DNA of 64,000 nucleotides from Antedon mediterranea (Eukaryota > Echinodermata > Crinoidea > Comatulida > Antedonidae). Below the pieces are notes generated by a model. That model was not told the DNA's origin. It did not search any database and worked only from the letters and a program-made list of their open reading frames with translations. Location of the stretch: the NCBI RefSeq assembly GCF_964355755.1, contig NC_092671.1:17882001-17946000 (forward strand), read 5' to 3'. Below, one piece after another: positions 24,438 through 36,271 of this stretch. Numbering within the stretch: position 1 is the stretch's first letter; each line of letters starts with the position of its first letter. The position numbers were made by a program, and so were the translations under genes.

Positions 24438-26388
24438 ATGGACAATCCATCAATGTTGACACCGTTAATCAGTAATCACAAGAGGTATGCAGAGTCATAT
24501 CTTGTATATTGTAAGCTAAACAGAAGCGTTGAAATGATAGAACGTTGGATCAATTCATATTTTCCTGAGAAAATTATGAAAGATATAAAAGTAGACAAGG
24601 AAAAGGAGTTAATGGTACTCGGGATTGGCAGTGGGTCAGGTAAGGAGAATTGGAGGATAAACATTTTCCTAAATGAAATTTAGTAGAATAGGCCTAGACA
24701 TAAAATTGTATACTTGAATTGTATTATAGGTTATTACATCATCATCTATGTTATGACATTTGTCTTAAGTAATATGTGTTTCCATGATTCACTTTCTGAT
24801 CGATGGCCCGATGGTCAGTCATTATCACTAACCTTTGAATGTTTCCTATCTGTTAAGATTGTAGGATTGTGAGCCATATCGATAACAGTATTTGACGCAG
24901 ATACAAAATGTTCTATCTAGAACTATAATAACTTTATTGTAATAAACTATACAAAGTACACATCTACACAGTAGGAATAAATATGGAAGAGTGATTCACA
25001 TAGAAGAATGTTATCCTAATTTAAGGAGTGAGCAAAGCAATGATGGATTGCTTTGTGGTCTGGGGACAGTTCCGGTATATCATCTATTTCTTAGAACAGG
25101 AACTTTCACTTATCATCTATAGGTGAATGACCAGTAGGCTATTGGAAACATTCATTGTACAAGGAGAGCACATTTTAACACTATCCAGGTAGTTTTTGGT
25201 CTGTCAAAGCTAATTTCGTCGCCGAATATCCATCGAAAGTTTGATCATGTGTCTGCCCATTATACGTATTTTCTCTTCCTTTGATTTGATCGTCCATGTT
25301 AGTTCTTTCGTTCTGCTATAGATTACTAGTTCACGGATGAAAAAAAATGTCAAAAACATCAGAAATATGCCTAATATTGATTTTACCAAAATATTGATAG
25401 AATGTATTTTTTTGGTCTCGTTGTTTTAATATATAGGCCACTTCTTATTGAATAGAGTTTCCTCTCGGTACAATTTCCTCTTTTACTTTCATCAGGTCAA
25501 GTTGAATGTCAAGTTTTGAGGCAACTACTTAAACAGTGGCCTAAGATCACAGATACGGTAGTGGAACCGAATCGATCCCATATTAATGCATATCAAGATT
25601 TAGCTGCAAACGAATCAGAGAGTTTGAATGGAGTTTCCTTTGAATGGCGGCAACTAAATCTACAGAAGTTCAGACAGGAGAACCATGACCAACCATTAAA
25701 GAAGTACCATTTTATAATGTTGTTCCATGTGATGTATTACTTTGAAAATTTAGCAGAGGATTTAAAGTATTTGAAGAGTATTCTAGAAGATGGTGGCATG
25801 ATCCTAGCAATTATGGAGAGTGGTATGTTTTATACATTTATGTTAAGGGTAATCGTATAATGGATAATGGCAAAGTTTAAAAAAAGCAAACACAGTAGGC
25901 CTATGTACGAATTATTAGGTACCGGTACCGGTACGTAATAATTCCTCTCAATTTGTTAATGTCGAATATGTACAATTACACGTGTTTATAATGTCTAGCT
26001 GTATAGGCATACGTTTCTACTGAAAAGTTTTTTTTTTATAGATGACGGTTCTGTGACACGGAGTATTGAACAATTTCCTCAATTTAAGAAGAATGTATCG
26101 GCTGTATCTACAAAAGATGTTGAGAAAGCGTTGGCAAAAGTCAAAATACAGTTTGTCAAACATCGTATACAAATAAACCTGGATGCTTCCGGTTTTCTTG
26201 ATGGTGAATCAAAAGAAGGTGATCTTCTCGTGGATTTTATTACACAAACTGCTTTCTTTAGGGAAACTGCATCTGATTCGCTGTATAACGATATAATTGA
26301 GTATCTAAAAAGAATTGTTTTGCCTGAGTGTGACAATGGCAAAAGTCAACTAAGATGCGATTGTGAAGTGATTGTTATTACAAAGTAG
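24438..26388 (+). CDS. HNMT: Histamine N-methyltransferase-like protein, copy A
   Basis: SAM-dependent small-molecule methyltransferase; the vertebrate enzyme methylates histamine in the cytosol. Exons 24438-24639, 25496-25822 and 26042-26388 join in frame to 291 residues, against 292 for the human protein. The SAM-binding glycine loop LGIGSGSG is at residues 61-68, followed by the VVEPNRSHINAY segment that binds the SAM ribose in the family. FEWRQ and FIMLFHVMYY correspond to family motifs near the active site. An acceptor-like CTATAG stands just before the ATG, so a 5' UTR exon upstream is likely. An AATAAA is at 26447. The paralogue at 30211 has identical intron phases and an identical exon 2 length. 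Whether the substrate is histamine is not shown by the sequence; the C-terminal third is divergent. Confidence 0.88.
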
Positions 26389-26452
26389 GAATCAGGCCTC
26401 AACAATAGGCATAATTATTTTCAAAAGATATATTTCACAAATTATTAATAAA

Positions 26453-27477
26453 GAACCATTAAATTAACTCGGTTCACACTGATAATTAGTTCAGTAAGCT
26501 GTTGACAGTCATGGTATAATGTTGAGACAAATTGTTTTCTGTTTATTTTTTATGTACAATTTTTTTTTTCTTTTAATGACGTGTTACAATAATTGGAAGT
26601 CAAATTAATCATTTACTTATTATATGTGTTTTTGTATTCTGTAAGGTGGCAATCCCCCAATTTACCTAAAAATTGTTTTAATTGACAAAAATGAATTTTT
26701 TGATCCCATTTGGCCTGAAATGAACCGGAAATGACATTTTCGGGTCATTTCAGGTCATATGCTAATTAGCTAATTAACGATCCGGCTTAATTAGTAAATA
26801 TTTCTCGCAGCAATATCTTGGCTTAACAAGGTCCCACACCCTTGAGTTTGGTATCATTGGAAAGCTCTTCAGAAGCTGCATTTGATAAACTAAAAAGGAA
26901 ATACACTACTTGTAACAATCTAAAATAATATTTTAATTTGATCAAATGTAATTACATATATGCTAATTATCCATTCCATGTTAGAAGTGGTAATAGGTAA
27001 TCAGTCAATTGTTAGTTAATTGAATAGAACAATTGTTTGTGGATATCTGTTGCAAATTTCAGACAAACAGAATACAAAATGAAGGAACAGTAGTTGTTCA
27101 AACTTTGAAATGTGTGTGAAAGTATTTGTTTTAAAAGCATATAGAAAATTTACGGTACATATGTAAATTTGAGATGACGGACGATTTTTGTTCGATTACA
27201 ACAGATCGTAAATGAAGGTACAGTAACAGCAACATGTGCTGGGGATTCCCTTATGCTGAGATGGCTATTTCTGTAGAATTTTTAAATAATTTTTTTTTTT
27301 AATGATTAATAATGAAAGATTATGGATTTTAATACCATATTTTGGACATTTTCGCCGTTGCTATAAAGGGGACTCAAAGGTTCAAATAGCGGTTTTTACC
27401 CATTTTATCACAGAATTTATTCGATTTTTTTGTTTTATATTAACAGAAGAGATTGTATAGAAGTATTATATAGATAT
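26453..27477. other. Intergenic between HNMT copy A and a LINE fragment
   Basis: AT-rich. Around 26640-27270 the text reads like an old repeat (repeated aattagctaatta phrases), but I find no ends. No gene is seen. Confidence 0.4.
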
Positions 27478-28522
27478 AATAAGTTTTGCCGACGACACAA
27501 CTTGTATAACAAGGGGAGATTACCCTACAATGTTAAACAATGTTATGAATATTGAACTAGAAAAAATAAACGTATGGCTTAAAGCAAATAAGCTGTTATT
27601 GAATGTCAGCAAAACTAAACGTTGTTTTAGAACTACCCAAAAGTACTTTGACAAAAACCAGTTTGAAATAAAAATGAATAATGTTTTATTACCAGAAAAG
27701 AAAATGTGACCTTTCTAGGTGTAATTTTAAACGAAAATCTTAACTGGAAACATCACATACAGCTTATTAGGAAAAAATGTCTAGAGCAACTGGTATACTT
27801 TTAAAAGTAAGAGAATTCTTTCATCATAAAGTCCGTATTAGTCTGTATAACACCTTATTACCTCACCTTCAGTATGGTAACTTAATATGGAGAAATACAT
27901 ACAAGAGCACGTTAGAGGTAATACTAAAACTCCAAAAGAGAGCTGTAAAATGCATCACCTTCTCTAAACTCAGGCAAGCCTCAGAGCCACTTTTTAAGAA
28001 CTCAAAATATTAAACGTTTATGATATTCACAAAGTAAACGTCATAGGATTTATGGCAAAAGTAAAATTTAATGAATTACCACATCATATTTTAAATATGT
28101 TTAATTACTGTGACAGTATTAGGCCTACTCATAACCTCAGAACAGAAACTGAATTCGAAATTCCCTTTACAAGACTAACTTGCAGTCACAGTTTATACAC
28201 ATATAGGCCTATGGACCAAAATTGTAGAAAGAATTCACTTATAATGGTGATAATAAACCGGTTATTTTAAAGAAACATAATAAATGTATTAAAAAAACAG
28301 GTCAAAAAATACTTTTTATCACTATATGCTGATTAACACGTTGTTTATGGGAAATGGCTGTTAAGTTATACTTACTTATATTGTTCATATGTAAAAGGGT
28401 CCTACAAAAAAAACGAAGCTACAGCTCTGTAATGCAGGATCCTTGTTGTATTGCAATTATGATGTGATTGATGACTAAATAAATGTGGAATAAATGAAAT
28501 GAAATTATAAAAAAAAAAAAAA
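27478..28522 (+). mobile_element. LINE fragment with broken reverse transcriptase
   Basis: The RT catalytic motif FADD is at 27484, followed by a thumb-like region (ELEKINVWLKANKLLLNV) and, after frameshifts near 27707, by LYNTLLPHLQYGNLIWRNTY and further C-terminal pieces in other frames. It ends in an A-rich tail at about 28509-28522. Typical of a Jockey/CR1-type non-LTR element, truncated at the 5' end and inactivated. Confidence 0.8.
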
Positions 28523-28689
28523 TTAACATTTTGTATGTAGTAATATACGTATGAAACGCCTTATGTGCCAAAATATTTATCTTTCTACTAATATTAAGAA
28601 AAAAATCCGTCTGGAACCCCGGCTAGGTATATAGCTATATTCGCATGGTATATCCGATCGGTATAGTAAAGAAGACACCAGAGACTTTA

Positions 28690-29195
28690 TCTGCTAAAGA
28701 AGCTGAACCATTTTAATGTCGATAGGCCTAAAGTAATTCTTAGGATTTTTTATAATTCCTTTATTGAGAACGTTTTAACTTTTTCCTTTATATGCTGGTT
28801 TTTTAGTCTTAGGTCAAAGAGAGAAACTCACTACAAAGAAGTGTTAACTTAGGTTCTAAATTAATAGGTTGTCAACTTCGTAGCTTATCTTCTTTCTGTG
28901 ACATGCAAACTCTAGAAAAAAGTAAAGCTATCATAAAAAATGTTAACCATGCCTTGTTCAGTGATTTCGAGCTCATGCCTCATGGGCGTCGCTTTCGTTG
29001 CCCAGAATGTAGAACAAATCGGAAAATAAATTCGTTTTTGCCAGTGGCCATCCGACTCCTAAATTCTCGAACTTGTACTCTTGTTATACTGTACTGTGTA
29101 TTGTGATATTTGTATATTTTTTAAGATCATTTCAATCCAGACCTTTTTATTTGAATTGCCCTGTGTGGGATGATTAAAGAATTTTGAATTGAATT
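28690..29195 (+). mobile_element. Second LINE 3' fragment
   Basis: The open frame 28903-29106 contains FELMPHGRRFRCPECRTNR and then NSFLPVAIRLLN, the C-terminal signature of many CR1/Jockey-like ORF2 proteins. Upstream codons are interrupted by stops. It ends near a gaattgaatt tail. It is a different copy from the fragment at 27478, with no target duplication seen. Confidence 0.6.
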
Positions 29196-29222
29196 GGTAT
29201 GTTTGTATTACCGAGCGAGGCT

Positions 29223-29336
29223 TGAGATGTCTGTACCCATACAGACAGAGGAATTGTCATTGAGATGTCTGTACCCATACAGACAGAGGAATTGTCATTG
29301 AGATGTCTGTACCCATACAGACAGGGGAATTGTCAT
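29223..29336. repeat. Tandem repeat, three 38-bp units with an inner palindrome
   Basis: Units start at 29223, 29261 and 29299. Each contains tgtctgtacccatacagaca, a near-perfect palindrome, followed by gaggaattgtcat. The three units are almost identical. Confidence 0.9.
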
Positions 29337-29573
29337 CTGTATGCAAGTTTTGTTGATACAAAATTATAGATGATTTAAAGTAAAGTGAATGCAGGATAAT
29401 GCAATTTGAACCATACTTTTTTTCTTTCCCCAAAGCCACGTTCATATTAGTTTAATAATTTATTAAGAACACGTTAAATTTATATCAGCTAAGAATCTAT
29501 AAGTTAATTTCGTCTTCGGTTATACATTTTGATCATTCCTACTACTATGTAAAACAGTTTTGTAAAATGAAAA

Positions 29574-30047
29574 AAGAATTTGTCAAAATAAAATAAAATT
29601 AGAATTTTAGATTATTACATGGCCTATTTATTATAATGATGATAAAATTAAATGTTTTAATATGGACGGTAATAATAAATTTGTCAAAAAGCAATTACCT
29701 TTTTATTTGACTTCGGCCGCCATTGTCTTGTATAATTTATATGCAGTTCTGTTTGAAAAAGATTGTTTAATGATGAATTGATTATTAGTATCCCACTAAC
29801 ATCTGTCATAGAACATTTTTTTTGTAAAATTGAAAGCAAATTTGTCCAAAATAAAAGTAAATAATTAGAATTGTATTACAGGGTCTATTATTATAATGAT
29901 GATAACTTAACATGTTTTAATATGTATACGGTAATAATAATTTTGTCAAATTACCTTTTTATTGTCTTGTATAAATTGTTTAAAAAAAAGATTGTTTAAT
30001 GATGAATTGATTATTAATATCCCACTAACATCTGTCATAGAACAGTT
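29574..30047. repeat. Tandem duplication of about 240 bp upstream of HNMT copy B
   Basis: Two successive copies share the phrases ttataatgatgataa, atgttttaatatg, cggtaataataa, gattgtttaatgatgaattg and cccactaacatctgtcatag. Copy 1 runs to about 29817 and copy 2 to 30047. The duplication ends just before the probable 5' UTR exon of the gene at 30211, so it may contain promoter sequence. Confidence 0.75.
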
Positions 30048-30210
30048 TCGTCGTGATAACATATTGACAAGCCTAAGGTAAGTAATACCTGTCTATTATT
30101 TGTGCAATATATTTTTAAACTTTACTATGTAGGTCTAGTAGGCATGAATGCAAGTTAAGATTAATAGCCCTTACTAAAGTTTAAAACACGGACGATTTTT
30201 TCCCTTTAGA

Positions 30211-31520
30211 ATGGAAAAGTCACCGCTGAAACCATTGATCAGCTTTAACCAAAGGTATGAAGAGTGTTATGGTACATATTGCAAACTGACCAACAATGTT
30301 GTAGTGCAAGAAGAATGGATTAAATTATATTTTCCCGATAAAATTATTAAAGAGATAAAATTAGAAGACGATAAAGAGCTGGATGTACTTGGAATTGGCA
30401 GTGGAGCAGGTAAGGAAGTCTGAAATTGTAGAAAAATTAGAACAGTTTTCATCTTCCGTCGTCAAATTAAATCAATTTTTGTTTATTTCTATAAAAAATG
30501 AGTAAAAACGTATAGTTTCATCATTGCTTTTTAAACAAAAAAATGATTACTATATTTTGTTTAACAGGTAAGGATGAAATCAACGTGTTGAAGCAGCTGC
30601 TGAAGAGATGGCCTAGAGTCAAAGACACAGTCGTGGAACCACATCTTTCACATATTAATAAATATAAAGATTTAGTCGCAACGGAAGCAAAGAGTCTGGA
30701 TGGAGTTTCTTTTGAATGGCGACAACAAACAGTACAGCAGTTCATACGGGACACCAAAGATCAACCATTGAAGAAGTACCATTTTATTATGTTGTTCCAT
30801 GTAATGTATTTTATTGAAGATTTGGAAGATGTTCTAAGGAATCTGAAAGGTATTCTGGACGATGGCGGTATAATATTAGGAATGCTTGAGTGTGGTATGT
30901 TATTATTATAATATATACTTTGGAAAAAACAACATAATAGGCCGACCACTTGACAATATTAAATAAATGTGTAAATAGTAGGCCAAATGGGAAATCTGCT
31001 TGTCTAAAAATATTGAAGAGATTTTTTTTTTTGAAAAGGCTTTGCAATTAATTTTACGTTTAACTATCATTTTCAGTTTAATTAGTCCTACTGTAGAACA
31101 TTACTTTAAAGTAACTTTTTATGTGAAATGCTTTTTACGGTGTTTACGTGAAAATGTGTTTTGTTTATAGATGACAGTTGTATGGCAATGACTATCAGAA
31201 CATTCCCCCAACTCAAGAACAGCGTACAGGCAGCCTCAACGAAAGAAATTGAAAACGCATTCAAAAGCAACCAATTAAATTATGTCAAGCATCGTATACA
31301 TATCAACCTGGATGCTACTGGTTGTCTTGATGATGAGTCCAATGAAGGGGAACTTCTCATTGAGTCCCTAACACAAACTGCTTATCTTAAGAAAAATGTA
31401 CCAAAATCACTGTACAGTAAAATCATTGAATATCTAAAAAGTATTATTCTACCTAATAACAGTGGAGATGGTAAAACTTTGTTAAGAGGCGATTGTGATG
31501 CGATTATTATTACGAAGTGA
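30211..31520 (+). CDS. HNMT: Histamine N-methyltransferase-like protein, copy B
   Basis: Paralogue of the gene at 24438. Exons 30211-30409, 30568-30894 and 31171-31520 join in frame to 291 residues. The glycine loop GIGSGAG is at residues 61-67, then VVEPHLSHINKY, FEWRQ and FIMLFHVMYF. The two copies share intron positions and phases (both introns after the first base of a codon) and most motif residues, so they arose by duplication. A GTAAGT donor at 30078 and an acceptor ending at 30209 suggest a non-coding first exon, with the ATG one base into exon 2. Same methyltransferase role expected; the substrate is not proven. Confidence 0.88.
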
Positions 31521-33072
31521 AACACACTAAATTATTTACATGCATATCCATGCATCCGGTTAGGATAAAGTCAAGACAAATATCGTCGGGCCAGTAATAT
31601 GAAGCTGCCTACAAATATTGGCATCCATAAATTGTTTTCTATATTTAGGTGGTTTAGTTTCTTAATTTCTCTTTTAAATGTAGGTTATATAGGTTTTTAT
31701 TTCTTTTTTTGGTGTAATTTCCACTGCCTAGAATAAGCTCTTTAAAAGTGCTTTTACTCCCATTATTTTTTTTTTCAAAAATGTTATCTATATTTTAATT
31801 CTCCAAAATTTCTCGTTAACTAGACACGTTTTTCAACTTCTAAGTCGTCACAATTATTGTATTTGCTAGTAATATGCACCGTACATAATCGACTATTGGT
31901 AGGGATAATTCGATTTAACAATCTACAATTAAATTGTGCCTATACAGTATTTGTTTTTTTAACTAATACCCTGTCTCCAAATACACTCTCCAATTTACAT
32001 ATACTTTCAGGAGGAAAAAACATGCTTGACAAAGTGCAAATATGTATCTTTTGTAGTCATTTCTAAAACTCTACTTTTAAATGTGCTTAAATATCATCCT
32101 TTATTACAAGTCATAGTGTGTTGCTGTATAATTATAGTGTTTGGTTTCGTATTCCTTTCTTATCTGTATTGTTGTTCTGCATACCAATAAAGGTCTATTC
32201 CAATAGTTTTAGACAGATTGTTTTTATACAAATTTATGTTTCGTTGACAAAAAAGAATAGCGCGTCCCTGATTTTGTAAGTAATTAAAAAAAATAAAGTT
32301 AATGAAGGAAAATTGCAATCTAAAGAGATTTGCTTTAGTCTACGGAAAGAGTGATTTAATGAGGGAGAGAAAGACAGAATAACCAACATACAGTAGTCAT
32401 TGATGATTATCCTGAGGTAGGCCTATGCCATAATATTGCCGTAAATGCAAGATATTAACCATAACAACCATGGAATATACAAATCCTTAAAACTATTATG
32501 TATATTTTATTCACCATGTTAAATATAGTAACAAAACATATGATAAAATGCATTCAAATTCATTAAAAACCGATTTTCCACCAAACAAATAAAATCGGAC
32601 TTTGGTAATTTTGCAGTTATTCACAATCTGTAGTAAAATATGAATAAAAACAATTTAACCAAAAACACATTGTTTGACATTTTTTTCAATCCAATTTTTG
32701 GACAAAGTGTGAATAACTATTATGTTACATTAAAATGGCATATTCAACAACAACCATATATCATTTCAATACTGTTACTTTAGATCCCTGCATTAAAACT
32801 TTAAACTCTAGTAATATATTATATTATATTATATTAGCTATTTATTTGGGCCTATTTACTTTAATCCCATAATATTATACTGAATATTTATATTCAACAT
32901 TTCCACCATTTTATCAATTTTACTTCTTATTCAAAGAGATATATATAGTCTTGCTCATTATTGTATTTAAATACCATATTATATTTTGTATCCATTGACA
33001 ATGTATTTGTGCTCCAACTTTCTCTGTGTAATGATGATTTGTTTTAAGACCATGTGTGGAATCACAAAAGGA
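31521..33072. other. Intergenic between HNMT copy B and the dioxygenase gene
   Basis: AT-rich, with no gene seen. An AATAAA at 32186 could serve the HNMT copy B transcript. A MITE-family fragment lies at 32650-32752 and a short (tatta)n run near 32817-32835. Confidence 0.4.
32650..32752. mobile_element. Internal fragment of the TTAAAGATGTATTGTC MITE family
   Basis: The text around ccaatttttggacaaagtgt, then taactattatgttac and ggcatattcaacaa, matches the interior of the element at 20915-21272. The inverted ends are missing. Confidence 0.6.
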
Positions 33073-36000
33073 TCAATAAGTAAGGCTAAACCTATATTGA
33101 AGATATTCATTACTTCCGATTGGTGGATACTTATTACTGCCATCAATGCACACAATCTGCTCTTCGTCATCTGGGTGACCAAAAAATGCAATTGACTGTC
33201 GAACAAATTTGGTTCCTTCCTCACTAAATGGCATAAGAACTCGGTGTTTCTAATGAATAAAGAGAAAATATTGTAATTAACCACCTTAAAAACATAAAGT
33301 ACGGTTTGCAGTAATTTTTTCATATGGATTTTTACTGGATGGATATTTTTTAATTTATTGAGTCTCATTTGAGGCTTAGGGAGTGGAGTTGAGAGACACG
33401 TGAGTTACAACCCTGGCACTGTAAGTCAGGATTGAACTCTGGGGCCAAAAACTTGCCTACACTGTATATTGATAAATGCCAACCATGGACATTGTAATCG
33501 GAAGGCAAGTATGTTAAACACAAGTGGCTCTGAAGTCTACAAAATTAAGCATTACTTTTTAAAACTCACCGTAGACACCAATTTATCTGCAGTCCATCTT
33601 TGCATCAGGTCGCCAATATTCACAACCACAGCATCTTCTATAGGTTTAGCAGCAATATAATTTCCATTACGTTGTTTTACCTACATAAAAATGCCTTATT
33701 AAGTATGTTATAAACAATTATATTATTTTGGGATTTGAATTGTTTTGCACCTTTTTTGTCTTGGTTGCGATTGGGACACAATGCAAGGACTTAAGCGCAA
33801 CGCAAGTAATTTGACCAATCACAAGCGATGGATTCGAACTCAGTCGCTTGTCATTGGTCAACTCGCTTGAGTTTCGTCTATGTCTTTGTGTTGCGTCCCT
33901 ATCCGAAACCAAGCTTTACCTCTAATCCCCCATGCGAGTCTTGAAATAGCAATGTAATCCCTCCATAGTCAGAATGTTCCCCACATCGTACTTGGCCCTC
34001 TTTTGTAGGGTAATCGCTGGTTGGCGGATAGAAAAGTGAGCGTAAAGTAGACCCATTTCCTTGTCTGCCAATTAAGTTGTGGGCTTTGACAAACATCATG
34101 GGGTCCTTAGAAATAAAATAGCCTGGCACAGTGACTAATGACAATGTTATTCATTTTTTGGTGAACTTTACAATTGCATTAAACTTATAAAGTAACAATT
34201 GAATGAAGGCAATCTAACAACAAGATGCTGAGCTCGCCTTGCCAAGATAGGAACTCGTAACAGTCCTTTGATCTTATGTCTGGCTGCAACAAATACCAAC
34301 AGTACTGTACTATGCACATATTCTACATGGCGCTGTGTCTGATAACCAAACATTTGAGGAAGCCAATTGGCCATTCGGAAACTTCAGCCACAGAAAAACC
34401 CTTTGATCTCCGGAGCTCAGCATCCTGTTGTTAGAATGCCTAGATTGAATCATACAAAATAATAAGCCAAACCTTTATAATCAGGAAGGTTGCCATGGCC
34501 AAGTACCAATACCATTAGTACATAAGAAATAATTACCCATTCTGAGAACTTTCTCATATATAAATATTATTTTGAACTTGCATTTATGACTGCTATAAAA
34601 CTTTATGTATTGCATAATATATACAATTAAATGATATTGTATGAACTACCTGAAGATTTAAACCTCTTCCCATGACTTCTACTATACGTTGATGCAACCT
34701 TTCTGCTTGGGTAAATAACAAATGAAGCGAGTCCAAAAACTTTGGTGAAATGCCATGTTTTTTAGCCTGAAATTTGCATATTGTATGTTATAAGTATGAG
34801 GGTATTTTATATGCAGGTACAGTGCTCTATCAATAAATGAGTTGTATTTGCAACTGTAATTTGTCTAATTATAAGTTAACTTATTAACTATGTATAACTA
34901 TGTACAACAATTAACAATGACACCGAAATTTTACTACGACTTTTTAATGCACTATGTCGACCTGTTATTGAATATGGTGCTCCTGTGTGGGATCCACATC
35001 AAAAACAACATAATATAGCTATTAACAAGTCATTAAGACGGGTTACTAAATTGTGTGTTGAAGGCGATTTCACTGACAGGCTTAAGATACTAAATTTACC
35101 AGATATGGTTCAAAGAATGAAATTTCATAGTATAATTTTTGTAGTTAAGTGTTTGCATAATTTAATTGATTTTGATATATTTGAATACCTTACAATTAAT
35201 TCTCGGTATCCAGAGTCGCTCACCTTTAAACACATGTATGCTAGAACTAATGCATTTAAATACTCCCTGTTTGTTAATTTTCCTCGAATATGGGAATGTA
35301 TCCCGCATGAAGTTCGTAACAAAGTCCTGTTTAACTTTGGGGGGTTTAGAAGGGATTTGAAAAAATGTATTACTGATATCGAATTCATCTAGACTATCAC
35401 TGTGTTTTTATGTCTTTTGCGTTTTTCGTACTATTAGTTGGGAAAGCCACTCGACAGTGCAGTTCTTTTGAACTGATCCACTTTTGGTTACCCGCAGGTG
35501 CTGATAGTACTTTGTTCTGTTTTGTTGAATGATGCCGTGCCTTGTTTATGATTTGTGTATGTTACCTGGAAATTGAATAAAATAAAAAAAAATAAAATAA
35601 TAAACATAAAATGAGGTGCTATTTGAACCTACCTTTTCAATTGCACTTATGGTGGATGGAACATAATTAAATCCTTCTTTCAGATCCTTATGTGGTCGTT
35701 CTGGATTCAGTCTGTGAAATGAACAACAGTTCCAAACATTTATTTCAACTATTTTGTTATTATTTAGACTATTGTATAAGAAAACAAATAGACAAAAAAA
35801 TATATACCCTTCAAGCTCAATTGAAACAAAACCAAAGTTGTCTTTTTCTCTTGTAAAAGGTTTTTTTTGGTCTGCTGGTAATTTAAAAAAGTTTTCAGAT
35901 TTAGTAAATGCATCTTTGACCTTAAAAAGAAATTTAATAAAACCAATTAAGCAATTCAGAAAATTTTGTGAGAAAATTTTGGATATCGATCCAATTTTGG

Positions 36001-36271
36001 ATACTAGTGTCACAGCCGGAGCTAAGAATGTGTAGATTGCCTTGGTATTATACAGGTAGTAGGCCTACTAAAACAGATTGATCTGCTTCACGCAGAGACA
36101 ACTTACAACTTCACGAGATATCCCTGTGTTGACGAGGTAAACAAAACCAATAGTTGAAAATGCCTTAAAAACTTCTTGGATCAGTACTTGAAATGTTTCC
36201 TGGTCTGGTTGATCCCTATCGAGACTATAAGCTGAGAAATCTACCACGGGAATTAATTGCTCATTTTCCAT
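33073..36271 (-). CDS. 2-oxoglutarate/Fe(II) dioxygenase, isopenicillin N synthase-like
   Basis: Non-heme iron oxygenase of the IPNS/ACC-oxidase-like family; the substrate is unknown. Seven exons on the minus strand: 36107-36271, 35808-35920, 35633-35711, 34650-34766, 33920-34105, 33570-33680, 33073-33249. They join in frame to 315 residues, the usual length for the family. The N-terminal PVVDFSAY and GFVYLVNTGI match the DIOX_N region. The iron ligands are H202 and D204 (GEHSDYGGITLL) and H259 (KHRV). R274-x-S276 is the 2OG-binding Arg-x-Ser. C-terminal motifs are AFFGHPDD and YPPI followed by YLQYRFSLTY. The intron between exons 3 and 4 holds a LINE fragment, and the intron between exons 5 and 6 a MITE that abuts the splice donor. 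Bacterial contamination is excluded by the introns. Confidence 0.88.
33758..33918. mobile_element. MITE of the TAAAGCTTGGTT family at a splice donor of the dioxygenase gene
   Basis: The plus-strand right end reads gaaaccaagcttta and the left end gtcttggttgcg. The interior has the mirrored pair acgcaagtaatttgaccaat and cttgtcattggtcaactcg, shared with 11028-11162. On the gene strand the TIR starts TAAAGCTTGG, and the donor GTAAAG of the exon at 33920-34105 overlaps it. Confidence 0.7.
34915..35610 (+). mobile_element. LINE fragment in a dioxygenase intron (antisense)
   Basis: The open frame 34985-35392 continues upstream codons that read RPVIEYGAPVWDPHQ, the conserved post-RT motif of Jockey/CR1-like ORF2. 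It ends naturally at 35392, followed by about 180 bp of 3' UTR and an A-rich (aataaa)n tail near 35575-35606. It is 5'-truncated and oriented opposite to the host gene. Confidence 0.8.

Noticed and set aside
34168-34430. Possible extra dioxygenase exon
   Set aside because: The exons at 34650-34766 and 33920-34105 join directly in frame with the family's expected sequence, leaving no gap for another exon.
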